A stretch of 64,000 nt of DNA from an uncultured SAR86 cluster bacterium (lineage in GTDB: Bacteria > Pseudomonadota > Gammaproteobacteria > Magnimaribacterales > Magnimaribacteraceae). Below are positions 17,108 through 25,485 of this stretch, in pieces. Where the stretch lies: positions 1 to 64,000 of the forward strand of contig CALJGK010000010.1 of NCBI GenBank assembly GCA_938075195.1, given 5' to 3'. Numbering within the stretch: the stretch's first letter is position 1; the number at the start of each line of letters is the position of its first letter. Made by a program: the position numbers and the translations under genes. The notes below the pieces were generated by a model. That model worked only from the letters and a program-made list of their open reading frames with translations, made no database searches and was not told the DNA's origin.

Positions 17108-17120
17108 CTTGAAAAGAGAA

Positions 17121-19526
17121 TTAGAAATCTCTTCTCCATTCGATTCCAAATCTTCTTGGTTGGCCCCAGTAATCAGCAGAAAAACCAAGAGACGGATCCA
17201 CTCCTCCAGCAGGCACATCACCACCCTGCCAAAGCATACTAGCTATATACCTTTTATCGGTGAGATTAGTTCCCCATAAGGTTATGGTTGTAACGCCATC
17301 AGGAAGTCTTACTGCAACCCTACCGTCTACTAAGGTGTATCCTGGTGCATTTGAACCGGGAACATGCTCTAAAGTTCCCCAAACATTATCTTGTTTATTT
17401 AAACTAACTTGACTGGTAACGGAAGTGCCATCTGATAACGTTTGGTCATGGATTAATCCAATATCAAAGGTGTTACTTTTACCATTATCTCCTGAGCCTC
17501 CAAAAGGCGTTGCCGTCAAATCCCTTAAAACATCAGTTGAAACAAAGGTCGCAGGATCGTAAAGCGTGTCAATTACATTAAAGTCATTATATTCCCCATC
17601 AAGCAGACCATAAGTCATAGTTAATGCCAAGTTATCCGTTAACTGAGCAGCTAATTCAAATTCTAAACCACTTAAATCTGCTTCTGCGGCATTAATAATA
17701 TCTGCCGTGGGTTGGCCATCAATTACTCTGCCAACAGTAATCTGCTGATTCTTATATATAGTGGAAAAATAAGTAGCATTTAGACGTACTGTTCCATCTC
17801 TAAGAGTGCTTTTAAAACCTACTTCATAGTTATCAGACACTTCAGGTAAGAAAGGTTTCATTCTTACATCTTGGTTAAAGCCACCAGATGAATAGCCTTT
17901 ACTATAACTAGCATAGACTAGGAAATCTTCATTATAAGCATGACTAAGAATTGCTCTCGAAGTTGTTTCGCTATAATCAATCTCTTGATAACAACGATCG
18001 CTCTTAGCCACTCCAGTTGAAGCATCGATATTTCCTGGACAAGCATATGCAGGATCAAAACCACCTCCAATAAGACTTTGTATCCTCAGGTATTCCCTCT
18101 CATCTTCAGTCCTTCTCATACCTATAGTTAAGTCTGTCTGATCATTGAAGGCATAGGTTCCCTCTGCATAGAAAGCTTCATTAGAATTGGTGACATCATT
18201 TGATTGAGATCTAGAGCCAAACATTTGGGTGCCCATGACTGTTTGAGCTACATTTAAAACTCCGGGGATAACAAGATAATACATCGGCCAATCAGCAGCT
18301 GATGGAGGTGTATACCCTCTCAAAACTGGGACATCTATAGAGCCAAAACTGTCTTCTTCAAACATATAAGCACCTAATGTCCAAGATAGATTGCCTGTAT
18401 CTCCAGTAAGTCTTATCTCATGAGAATCGATATCATTTTCACTAGAATTATTGATTACATCCAATAAATTAGTTGTGGTAGTTGTCGAAGAATTACCCGA
18501 ACCCATACCCCAACCCCAAGTACCATTGTAATTTTCAATTTCTCTATGATTAGAAATAATAGTTAGAGTACCTATTTCCATATCTAAAGTTTGAGTGAGT
18601 GTGAAAGAATCTGTGTCTGAGGTTACTTGCTGATTAGGATTATTATCTCTTCCTAGACCATATCCAGTTTCATTACAGTTTTTTCTCATTGTGTCGTATG
18701 TTCCTGCGAGATAAGCAACCGCACCAAATCCTGTTGCAACTGCGCCATTCTCGGGATTGATAAAACGACAACTCGATAAAGTTGCAAGTTCATCTGATTC
18801 AAAATGGTCATATGTAAATCTTGCTTTATAAGCATCGCCTGAATATTGAAAGGAAGCTCTTATCGATTGAGAATCTTCGTTACCTTGGTAATTTCCTGTA
18901 ATTTGATTTTTCATAAAACCATTAGTCTCTTTAGACATCACAGCAAATCTTGAAGAAAACCTATCTGAAAGTGGAACATTGACTACTCCCCTCAACACTC
19001 GATGCCCTTCTGTTCCAATACCTAAATTTACAAATCCTTCAAAATCTTCTGTTGGGGCTTTTGTAATGATGTGAACTAATCCAGCAGTGGTATTTCTACC
19101 AAACAAAGTGCCTTGTGGTCCCCTAAGAACCTCTACACGCTCAACATCTATTAAGTCAACCATCCCGCCTTGTGGACGACTCAGGTAAACTCCATCAATG
19201 TAGATTCCTATTTTTGGATCTTGTGTCTCAGACCAATTTGTTTGACCAATTCCTCTCAAGAACACGTTAGTAACTGTAGAGTTGATGCCTTGAGCCTCAA
19301 AATTCATATTAGGTGTTAACTTACCTATATCAGCAAGTTCAGTTATGTTCCTAGCTTCGATCTGATCACCGCCTAAGGCTGTAATGGGAATAGGCACTGA
19401 TTGTGCCGTCTCTTCTCTTTGTCTGGCTGTTACTACAACCTCATCAAATATGTTGGCTTGATCATCAGCTGTAATAGCAAAGAATGGGAATGATAATAGT
19501 GAAATAATTAAAGGTAATCTAAACAT
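17121..19526 (-). CDS. TonB-dependent outer-membrane receptor (tandem copy 2)
   Basis: This 801-residue receptor has a signal peptide, TonB-box-like DEVVVTARQR, the plug motif VEVLRGPQGTLFGRNTTAGL, and the C-terminal block WGQPRRFGIEWRRDF. Similarity to copy 1 runs through plug and barrel (for example KGYSSGGFN and WGTNLTD in both), so the pair arose by duplication. The barrel loops differ, which suggests different ligands. Copy 2 ends in its own terminator. The ligand is unknown. Confidence 0.93.
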   Translation of the reverse strand: MFRLPLIISLLSFPFFAITADDQANIFDEVVVTARQREETAQSVPIPITALGGDQIEARNITELADIGKLTPNMNFEAQGINSTVTNVFLRGIGQTNWSETQDPKIGIYIDGVYLSRPQGGMVDLIDVERVEVLRGPQGTLFGRNTTAGLVHIITKAPTEDFEGFVNLGIGTEGHRVLRGVVNVPLSDRFSSRFAVMSKETNGFMKNQITGNYQGNEDSQSIRASFQYSGDAYKARFTYDHFESDELATLSSCRFINPENGAVATGFGAVAYLAGTYDTMRKNCNETGYGLGRDNNPNQQVTSDTDSFTLTQTLDMEIGTLTIISNHREIENYNGTWGWGMGSGNSSTTTTTNLLDVINNSSENDIDSHEIRLTGDTGNLSWTLGAYMFEEDSFGSIDVPVLRGYTPPSAADWPMYYLVIPGVLNVAQTVMGTQMFGSRSQSNDVTNSNEAFYAEGTYAFNDQTDLTIGMRRTEDEREYLRIQSLIGGGFDPAYACPGNIDASTGVAKSDRCYQEIDYSETTSRAILSHAYNEDFLVYASYSKGYSSGGFNQDVRMKPFLPEVSDNYEVGFKSTLRDGTVRLNATYFSTIYKNQQITVGRVIDGQPTADIINAAEADLSGLEFELAAQLTDNLALTMTYGLLDGEYNDFNVIDTLYDPATFVSTDVLRDLTATPFGGSGDNGKSNTFDIGLIHDQTLSDGTSVTSQVSLNKQDNVWGTLEHVPGSNAPGYTLVDGRVAVRLPDGVTTITLWGTNLTDKRYIASMLWQGGDVPAGGVDPSLGFSADYWGQPRRFGIEWRRDF

Positions 19527-19603
19527 AAACTTCTCCTAAATTTATAGTTAAATCATATAAATACTTCCTTGTTTTCTATATGGATAAGAACACATTATTA
19601 CAA

Positions 19604-19636
19604 TAAAAAGCCATATGGAAGCTTTATTTAGCTTTT
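19604..19636 (-). terminator. Possible terminator after nitroreductase gene
   Basis: On the minus strand a short stem AAAAAGC/GCTTTTT is followed by TATTG. The pairing is AT-rich and the loop is about 19 nt, so this is a weak candidate. The rest of the 161-nt gap before the receptor gene must hold that gene's promoter, but I see no clear -35/-10 pair. Confidence 0.35.
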
Positions 19637-19687
19637 TCTCTTCCTTAAAAGCATAGAAAAATGATATTTCTTGAACCCAAAAAGAAG

Positions 19688-20245
19688 TTAATTCCAAACT
19701 TCAAGGTAATCATTTAATTCTAGTTCAGGGATGGGCTTTTCTTTTCCCGATGAAGTTCCAATGTAGAGATAACCGATGACTTCAAAATTCGCCTCTAAAC
19801 CTAAAGCTTTAGATATTTCTGGGTTGAAGGCCATCTGCCCAGTTCTCCATACGGCCGAATAACCTATCGCATGTATTCCCAATAAAATATTCTGAGCAGC
19901 TGCGCCCATTGAGATAATTTGCTCTACTTTTGGGACTTTAGGATGATCTTTAATATCTGCAGCTAATATAATTAGCATCGGGGCACGATAAGGAGCTTGC
20001 TTTAATTTTTCAATCTCTGATTCACTTAAATCTTTATTTAAAGAGTGTGCAGTTTCAAGAAAAGCATTAGCGAGTTTTTCTCTAGAGGCCCCTCTTACTT
20101 CAATAAATTTCCATGGTCTCAACCGTGCATGATCCGGGGCCCTTAATGCACCTTTATATACCTCAAACATTTCCTCAGAGGAAGGTGCAGGATCTTCTAA
20201 GCGCGGAATAGAGTTTCTAGTTTGAATAGCTTGTAAAGTGTCCAA
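19688..20245 (-). CDS. Nitroreductase-family flavoprotein (YdjA-like)
   Basis: The 185-residue protein has the N-terminal RNSIPRL, which parallels the FMN-phosphate-binding RRS/TxR segment. It also has APDHARLRPWKFI, which matches the YdjA subgroup, and MGAAAQNILLGIHAIGYSAVWRTG, the conserved helix and loop near the dimer interface. Such proteins use FMN and NAD(P)H to reduce nitro groups, quinones or enones. It is divergent to hemH with a 93-nt gap. The natural substrate is unknown. Confidence 0.87.
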   Translation of the reverse strand: MDTLQAIQTRNSIPRLEDPAPSSEEMFEVYKGALRAPDHARLRPWKFIEVRGASREKLANAFLETAHSLNKDLSESEIEKLKQAPYRAPMLIILAADIKDHPKVPKVEQIISMGAAAQNILLGIHAIGYSAVWRTGQMAFNPEISKALGLEANFEVIGYLYIGTSSGKEKPIPELELNDYLEVWN

Positions 20246-20338
20246 AATTTTTCATCCTTTAAGTAAAGATTTATTTTACTACATAAGTAAATGATAAATT
20301 AGACTCTTCAATATCAAAGTTAATTTATAATTAACGCC

Positions 20339-21337
20339 ATGAAAGGAATTCTTCTTATAAATTTAGGTTCTCCTAAAGATCTAGAACTAGACTCTATTAA
20401 AAAGTACTTAAAGGAGTTCTTGTCCGATGATCTAGTTATAGATTACCCCAAACTTCTTCAGCAAATACTCGTAAATTGGATAATTATTCCTTCACGATAT
20501 AAAAATACGCGAGAAGCTTACTCAGAAATATGGACAGATCAAGGCTCTCCTCTAATAAATAATACTATTAGTTTGGGTAAAAAAATAAGCACTAAATCTG
20601 GCGTGCCTCTTGAAGTTGCCATGAGATATCAGTATCCAAGTATCGAAGAAGGATTAGTTAATCTTAGAGATAAGGGTTGTTCTGATATTTTTGTAGTGCC
20701 GCTTTACCCCCACTATGCCATGTCTACAACTCTTACTACCGAAAAAGAAGTTAAACGAATAGAGCATGAACTCAGCTTGAATTTGAACTTAACATTTGCA
20801 GAGTCATTTTATAAAGAGGAAGGCTATATCGAAAGCTTAAGTCAGACTATCGACTCAAATCGCCAAGAAAATAGTGATTATCTTTTATTCAGTTATCACG
20901 GTATTCCTAATAGGCATCTTACCAAGACTGATCCAACAAAAAGTCACTGTCTAAAAGTGCAAAACTGCTGTGATATCGAGTCTGAAGCAAAACCTTATTG
21001 TTACAAGGCTCAGGTTATTGAAACCTCTAGGTTGTGCGCAAATAAATTACATCTAGACGATGGTCAATGGGGTATTTCTTTTCAGTCTCGAATTGGTCCA
21101 GGATGGATTGAGCCGTTTACAGATAAAGAACTTGTAAAGCTTGTTGAGAAGGGAGTTAAAAGATTGGACGTTGTGTGCCCCGCTTTTGTCATAGATAACC
21201 TTGAGACTCTTGAAGAGATGAACATCAGAGGAAGGGAAACCTTTTTAGAAGCCGGGGGAGATTCTTTTAATTATATTCCTTGTCTGAATGATGATAATAC
21301 TTGGGTAGATTTTTTAACTGGTCTGTCAGAAAAGTGA
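20339..21337 (+). CDS. hemH: Ferrochelatase
   Basis: Ferrochelatase inserts Fe2+ into protoporphyrin IX, the last step of protoheme synthesis. The catalytic His187 is in FSYHGIPNRH. The motif FQSRIGPGWIEPFT and the C-terminal CPAFVIDNLETLEE are characteristic. Four cysteines, C204, C210, C211 and C221, lie in the insertion HCLKVQNCC...YCYKAQ. This pattern is known from ferrochelatases that carry a [2Fe-2S] cluster. The 332-residue length fits. The gene is convergent with a Fur-controlled receptor, so iron-related functions meet here. Confidence 0.95.
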   Translation: MKGILLINLGSPKDLELDSIKKYLKEFLSDDLVIDYPKLLQQILVNWIIIPSRYKNTREAYSEIWTDQGSPLINNTISLGKKISTKSGVPLEVAMRYQYPSIEEGLVNLRDKGCSDIFVVPLYPHYAMSTTLTTEKEVKRIEHELSLNLNLTFAESFYKEEGYIESLSQTIDSNRQENSDYLLFSYHGIPNRHLTKTDPTKSHCLKVQNCCDIESEAKPYCYKAQVIETSRLCANKLHLDDGQWGISFQSRIGPGWIEPFTDKELVKLVEKGVKRLDVVCPAFVIDNLETLEEMNIRGRETFLEAGGDSFNYIPCLNDDNTWVDFLTGLSEK

Positions 21338-21338
21338 A

Positions 21339-21366
21339 AGGGGCCTAGAAAAGTATCTAGACCCCT
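21339..21366 (+). terminator. Imperfect hairpin after hemH
   Basis: The arms GGGGCCTAGA and TCTAGACCCC pair with one C-A mismatch around an AAAGTA loop, immediately after the hemH stop and followed by TTCCTT. This is a plausible but weak terminator. Confidence 0.5.
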
Positions 21367-21369
21367 TCC

Positions 21370-21398
21370 TTAATCAACCATTGGGGAGGGTTGGTTAA
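21370..21398. repeat. Inverted repeat in hemH/receptor gap
   Basis: TTAATCAACC pairs with GGTTGGTTAA over ten positions with one wobble pair and a 9-nt loop. There is no T-run, so termination is not obvious. Confidence 0.5.
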
Positions 21399-21413
21399 TC
21401 CGTTAATGTTTTA

Positions 21414-21438
21414 AGTCTGTAACGGATTCCGACTAAGA
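21414..21438 (-). repeat. 25-bp duplicate of a TonB-receptor 3' end
   Basis: This copy is identical over 25 nt to 21540-21564, which encodes the end of the neighbouring receptor (LVGIRYRL). Here the same reading frame continues past the final Leu with KTLTD before a stop, so it is a relic rather than the true gene end. Confidence 0.8.
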
Positions 21439-21439
21439 T

Positions 21440-21471
21440 AGAGTGAGTCCACTGCGCTTGGGACTCACTCT
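21440..21471. terminator. Strong hairpin, possible terminator
   Basis: AGAGTGAGTCC and GGACTCACTCT form a perfect 11-bp stem with a 10-nt loop. On the plus strand GGGCGC and a T-run follow a few bases later; on the minus strand no T-run follows directly. It sits between the two copies of the 25-bp repeat. Confidence 0.55.
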
Positions 21472-21535
21472 AGGGCGCTTTTTAGCAATAACTAATCTTA
21501 TTAAGTATCACTAATTGCATTACTACCATTGTTAC

Positions 21536-23719
21536 TTACAGTCTGTAACGGATTCCGACTAAGAACGTACGAGGCTGTTGAGCTCTAGCACCGTTCTTAG
21601 GAGCTCTTGCGATAACATCAGTTTCGTCAGTTAGGTTAGCCGCGACTACATATACTGAAAGACTTTCATTAATCGCTTGGGTTAACGAAGCATCCATTAC
21701 ATTGTAAGAATCAATTTCTGTTCCAGCTGCACAACTTGTTACTGAACAGGTGCTTCCATAAGAATATAGAGTAGCACTTCCGCGTAAACCATTTACAGTT
21801 TCAAAACCAGCGGTTAAAGCTAATTGGCTGTCTGGAAGATCTGGTATTTCCATTCCAGCAGTGACATCACCCCAGAAATCACTCTCAAAGGTATTATCGA
21901 ACTCAGCATCTGTTGATGTGTAAACCAAGCTAAGAGGATAAGTAGTTCCAGAAGCAGAAGTCATTTCTGTTCTAGCAACTAGTTCTATTCCGCTTATTGA
22001 AGCCTCACCAGCATTAAAAGAATCACCTATTTCACAATATCCTGTTGCACCACCTGAAGCTGTACAATTTCCAAACATATTTTGATAATCAGTATCAAAA
22101 TATACCGCCTCTATAAATGTATTGTCATTTGAGTATCTAACACCCATTTCAAGGTTATCAGCCTCTTCAGGATCTGCTCCTCCACCTGTAGGTGTGAAAC
22201 CTTCATGAAAACCTACAAATATCTGTGTAGTGTCATTCATATCATATGTAGCTCCGAATCCCATCAAAGAATTGTCGTTATCGGACAAAGTCTTAGGATA
22301 TCCTTTATCTGCGTTAACAGCCGTTCTAGCTGCATCTGTGTAACGTTCTTGAACAATTGTCCAATCTTCTGAACGGTACCCTACATTGACAGTCAAAGCT
22401 CCCATAGTTAACTCTTCATTGATATAAAACGCATCCGCTTCAGCAGTTGTAAGTCTATTATTAGAGCTATAACCTGGATCAGATCCCACAGTTAGAGGGC
22501 CTAATTGACCGCCTGACCATGGAGTATATGCATACACTTGGAATCTATCTTCAGAATCTTCAGTATCTCTATAACCCATCGTAAGAGTTTGATTTTCAGT
22601 TTTGTATTGAAGTTTAAGATCAGTACCTTCATTAGTATAAGCACGGTTATTATTCTTAAGTTTAATCTCAACTGCTTCAGCATTTGTACCATTCAAGATC
22701 GCAGAAGCCGTTGCTTCACCAGCATTAGCTGCAGCGATTATGTTATTGATACCATTGCCATGGCCGTAAACTTTATTATTATCAATCTTATCGACCTTAA
22801 ACCAGTTTCTGGCAAAGTCGTTTTCATACATTGTTGCGCTTATCTCAAGGTCTCCAAAATCAGCAATATAATTGAAAGAAGTTGTTTCATGACTGTTATC
22901 CATATTGTCATAAGCTGAAAGACCATAACGTTGATGGGCATCTCTTCTGAAATCAGCATCTGCTAAACCAACATAAGTTTGATCAGAATCTTCATCTGAA
23001 TCTTGATATTTAATATTTAATTCTTGATAAATTGCTGCATCGGCATCAGTGTTAAGTCTCAATTTGATCACTAGATCATCTTTATCAAACCCTGTATCTG
23101 CATCAGATCCTTTAATAGAATCAAATCCATCAGTTTCCCAAGTATGTGATTCAATTAGCATAGCGGCATTTTTCCCAACCACACTGTAATGAAGGTGTGT
23201 TCTTGAAGTTCCGTCTTCACCGAACTCTTGGTTAATAAGACCACCAGTTTCATCAGCTATAGGTGTACTTAATAAGTTTACAGCACCACCGATAGTGTAA
23301 GGTCCTTGAGAGATAGCAGCAGGTCCTTTAAGAACCTCAACCCCAGCTATTCTTCCTGCAGTAGGAAAGTAATAAGCAGAAGACGCTGAATATGGACCAG
23401 GAGCTATCAAAACTCCATCTTCCATTAATGTTATTTTTCCAGAACGGTCAGCATAAGTTCCTCTAATGCTGATATTTGGTCTTAGTCCATAACCCTCTTC
23501 AGGTCTGAAGTTGACACCAGGAACATTTGATAAAATCTTGTGAATATCAGTGTATTCATAAGTTTCTAGCTCTTCTTCTGTAATGACAGAAGCTGATCCT
23601 GCTATTTTAGTGGCATCTTCTTTAGATCCGATTATTTCTATTACTTCCATCTCGACATCAGATGCAAAAATAGAAAAGTTCAGAAATAAAGCTGTTATAA
23701 ATAGAGCAATTCTTTTCAT
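21536..23719 (-). CDS. FecA-like TonB-dependent receptor, Fur-regulated
   Basis: A signal peptide of about 19 residues precedes a short TonB-box region (MEVIEIIGSKEDATKI). The plug domain follows, with RPNISIRGTYADRSGKITLMEDG and VEVLKGPAAISQGPYTIGGAV, which is typical of Fe(III)-dicitrate or FecA-type receptors. The barrel ends in VGIRYRL, a shorter ending than the usual terminal Phe. It has 727 residues and no N-terminal STN signalling domain, so regulation by a FecR/FecI pair is unlikely. Two Fur-like operators overlap its promoter. The ligand is probably a ferric chelate, but that is inference. Confidence 0.92.
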   Translation of the reverse strand: MKRIALFITALFLNFSIFASDVEMEVIEIIGSKEDATKIAGSASVITEEELETYEYTDIHKILSNVPGVNFRPEEGYGLRPNISIRGTYADRSGKITLMEDGVLIAPGPYSASSAYYFPTAGRIAGVEVLKGPAAISQGPYTIGGAVNLLSTPIADETGGLINQEFGEDGTSRTHLHYSVVGKNAAMLIESHTWETDGFDSIKGSDADTGFDKDDLVIKLRLNTDADAAIYQELNIKYQDSDEDSDQTYVGLADADFRRDAHQRYGLSAYDNMDNSHETTSFNYIADFGDLEISATMYENDFARNWFKVDKIDNNKVYGHGNGINNIIAAANAGEATASAILNGTNAEAVEIKLKNNNRAYTNEGTDLKLQYKTENQTLTMGYRDTEDSEDRFQVYAYTPWSGGQLGPLTVGSDPGYSSNNRLTTAEADAFYINEELTMGALTVNVGYRSEDWTIVQERYTDAARTAVNADKGYPKTLSDNDNSLMGFGATYDMNDTTQIFVGFHEGFTPTGGGADPEEADNLEMGVRYSNDNTFIEAVYFDTDYQNMFGNCTASGGATGYCEIGDSFNAGEASISGIELVARTEMTSASGTTYPLSLVYTSTDAEFDNTFESDFWGDVTAGMEIPDLPDSQLALTAGFETVNGLRGSATLYSYGSTCSVTSCAAGTEIDSYNVMDASLTQAINESLSVYVVAANLTDETDVIARAPKNGARAQQPRTFLVGIRYRL

Positions 23720-23762
23720 TTTCTTAACCCTTAAGTTAATATTTTTTTCAATTTAATAATGA

Positions 23763-23783
23763 TTCTCATTCTGAGAATGAGAA
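23763..23783. promoter_or_regulatory. Fur-box-like palindrome (proximal)
   Basis: The arms TTCTCATTCT and AGAATGAGAA form a perfect 10-1-10 palindrome. It is built of the GAGAAT/ATTCTC units that also make up the distal box. It lies between the -10 element and the receptor start codon. Confidence 0.8.
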
Positions 23784-23791
23784 CGAGTCGC

Positions 23792-23820
23792 ATTATAGAT
23801 GAGAATGATTCTCAAATGCA
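23792..23820 (-). promoter_or_regulatory. Fur-controlled promoter of the FecA-like receptor
   Basis: On the minus strand a perfect -10 TATAAT (23792-23797) is preceded by the 7-1-7 palindrome TGAGAATGATTCTCA (23800-23814), which matches the Fur pattern TGATAATNATTATCA except at two symmetric positions. A weak -35 (TTGCAT) lies just upstream. Iron-loaded Fur here would block RNA polymerase, so the receptor should be made under iron shortage. Confidence 0.85.
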
Positions 23821-23859
23821 ACAAATAAAATTAAATTTATTTGTTAATTAGAGTAAGAA

Positions 23860-24234
23860 TTAATTGTGCTTGTGGGATTTAAGGTCTTTTTCTATATCTT
23901 CATGATCGCCAACCATAATGTGAGAATCACTTTTAACGATATATTTTTCTAAAAGGGGAATAAAGAGTAAAGGAAGCAAGCCTCCCAGCATGATACCCAA
24001 GGCAGCAGATCTCATTGTAGGATCGAGTAATGAAGCAATAAGATCAGCTAATATATGGGCTATGACCGCACCTACTATGCCTGCTACATGTCCATTTGAA
24101 GTTTTCTTTAATAAGCGATTTATACTCCAACCAGAATAATAACCAATGATCAGTATACCTACGTGTACTAATCCAAAAACAAAACCTCTTAGTAAGCCTT
24201 GCTCGAGTCCAAATAACTCTATTATTGCATCCAC
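23860..24234 (-). CDS. Small membrane protein with His-rich tail
   Basis: The 124-residue protein has three hydrophobic segments at about 15-36, 48-70 and 75-95, followed by a hydrophilic tail with several histidines (GDHEDIEKDLKSHKHN). It starts with GTG inside TAGTG, sharing one nucleotide with the lysC stop codon, so it is translationally coupled to lysC. It lies upstream of the Fur-controlled receptor in the same direction. I do not recognise the family. A metal-related role is a guess from the tail and the neighbour. Confidence 0.65.
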   Translation of the reverse strand: MDAIIELFGLEQGLLRGFVFGLVHVGILIIGYYSGWSINRLLKKTSNGHVAGIVGAVIAHILADLIASLLDPTMRSAALGIMLGGLLPLLFIPLLEKYIVKSDSHIMVGDHEDIEKDLKSHKHN

Positions 24235-25463
24235 TAAGAATCTAGCTCTTTATCTAAATCAAAAGCATCATGGAGCGCGGAAACAGCATTAATCATCTCA
24301 GATTTTTTAATAACGACTGAAATCTTGATTTCAGAAGTGGTGATCATGGAAATATTAATTTCACTCTTGGCAAGGGCTTGGAACATTTTACTAGCCACTC
24401 CGGCGTGGGCTCTCATGCCTCTTCCAACAATACTTATTTTTGCAATATCATCATCTACTTCGATGGAACCTCCCCCTAGAGATGCTGATACCTCATGAAG
24501 TATTGCTTCAGCTTTTTTTGCATCGGCTTTGTCTACCGTAAAAGTAAAATCAGTATTATTTTCAGCACTTATATTTTGAACGATAACATCTACTTCTATC
24601 CCAGCTTCACTTATAGGGCTTAAAATCTTGGCCGCTACTCCGGGTATATCCGGGACTCCTCGCATAGTTAATTTCGCTTCAGAATCAATACTGCTGATTC
24701 CTGAGACAATTGGTCTTTCCATAATATTTTTCTCCTCTTGAACTAAAGTCCCTTCACCTTGATTGAAACTAGATAAGACACGAAGGGGTAAATTAAATTT
24801 ACTTGCATATTCCACTGCCCTTAATTGCAGCACTTTAGCTCCTGAACTAGACAATTCTAGCATTTCTTCAAAACTTACTTCTTTCAGTAACCTAGCTTTA
24901 GGACAAACCCTAGGATCTGTGGTGTAAACCCCATCTACATCTGTATAAATTTGGCATTCATCGGCTTTTAAAGCCACGGCCAATGCAACACCAGTCGTAT
25001 CTGAACCCCCTCTTCCGAGTGTAGTGATATCTCCTAATTCATTCATACCTTGGAATCCAGTAATAACAGGTACTACTCCATTATCCAATTCTGCAGTTAT
25101 TTTACTAACCTCTACATCTAAGATACGCGCCCTGCTATGACTTGAATTTGTTTGGATGCCAAGCTGATAAGCTGTATAAGACTTACCTTTTATTCCTCTC
25201 TTTAACAAAGCCATAGCCAATAAAGCTACGGAGATTTGCTCACCAGTAGAAACCAACGCATCATATTCTCTAAGGTCAGGTTCAGGATTAATTTCTTTGG
25301 CTAATTCAATAAGAGCATCGGTGCTTTTACCCATTGCAGACAAAACCACAGTAACTTTATTGCCTTTTTGGATTTCGGCTTCAACATTATCAGCAACGGC
25401 TTCAATACGAGCGCTATCAGCAACTGAAGTGCCTCCGAATTTTTTAACTATTAATCTACCCAT
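24234..25463 (-). CDS. lysC: Aspartate kinase
   Basis: Aspartokinase makes 4-phospho-L-aspartate, the first step to lysine, threonine and methionine. The N-terminal KKFGGTSVAD and the TTLGRGGSDTTG motif are the kinase signatures. The last 140 residues form two ACT domains (MRGVPDIPGVAAKIL and ISIVGRGMRAHAGVASKMF), which bind feedback inhibitors. The length of 409 matches single-function enzymes of the Pseudomonas LysC type. It follows alaS by 22 nt. asd, the next enzyme of the pathway, is at 57 kb. Confidence 0.96.
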   Translation of the reverse strand: MGRLIVKKFGGTSVADSARIEAVADNVEAEIQKGNKVTVVLSAMGKSTDALIELAKEINPEPDLREYDALVSTGEQISVALLAMALLKRGIKGKSYTAYQLGIQTNSSHSRARILDVEVSKITAELDNGVVPVITGFQGMNELGDITTLGRGGSDTTGVALAVALKADECQIYTDVDGVYTTDPRVCPKARLLKEVSFEEMLELSSSGAKVLQLRAVEYASKFNLPLRVLSSFNQGEGTLVQEEKNIMERPIVSGISSIDSEAKLTMRGVPDIPGVAAKILSPISEAGIEVDVIVQNISAENNTDFTFTVDKADAKKAEAILHEVSASLGGGSIEVDDDIAKISIVGRGMRAHAGVASKMFQALAKSEINISMITTSEIKISVVIKKSEMINAVSALHDAFDLDKELDS

Positions 25464-25485
25464 AAAAAAGGGTTGGTATTCTATA

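Noticed and set aside
17015-17242. 75-aa plus-strand ORF over the terminator and receptor end
   Set aside because: It runs through a terminator and the 3' end of a real gene; there is no ribosome site or family match.
22538-22918. 126-aa plus-strand ORF inside the FecA-like receptor
   Set aside because: Antisense shadow of a well-conserved barrel region with no features of its own.
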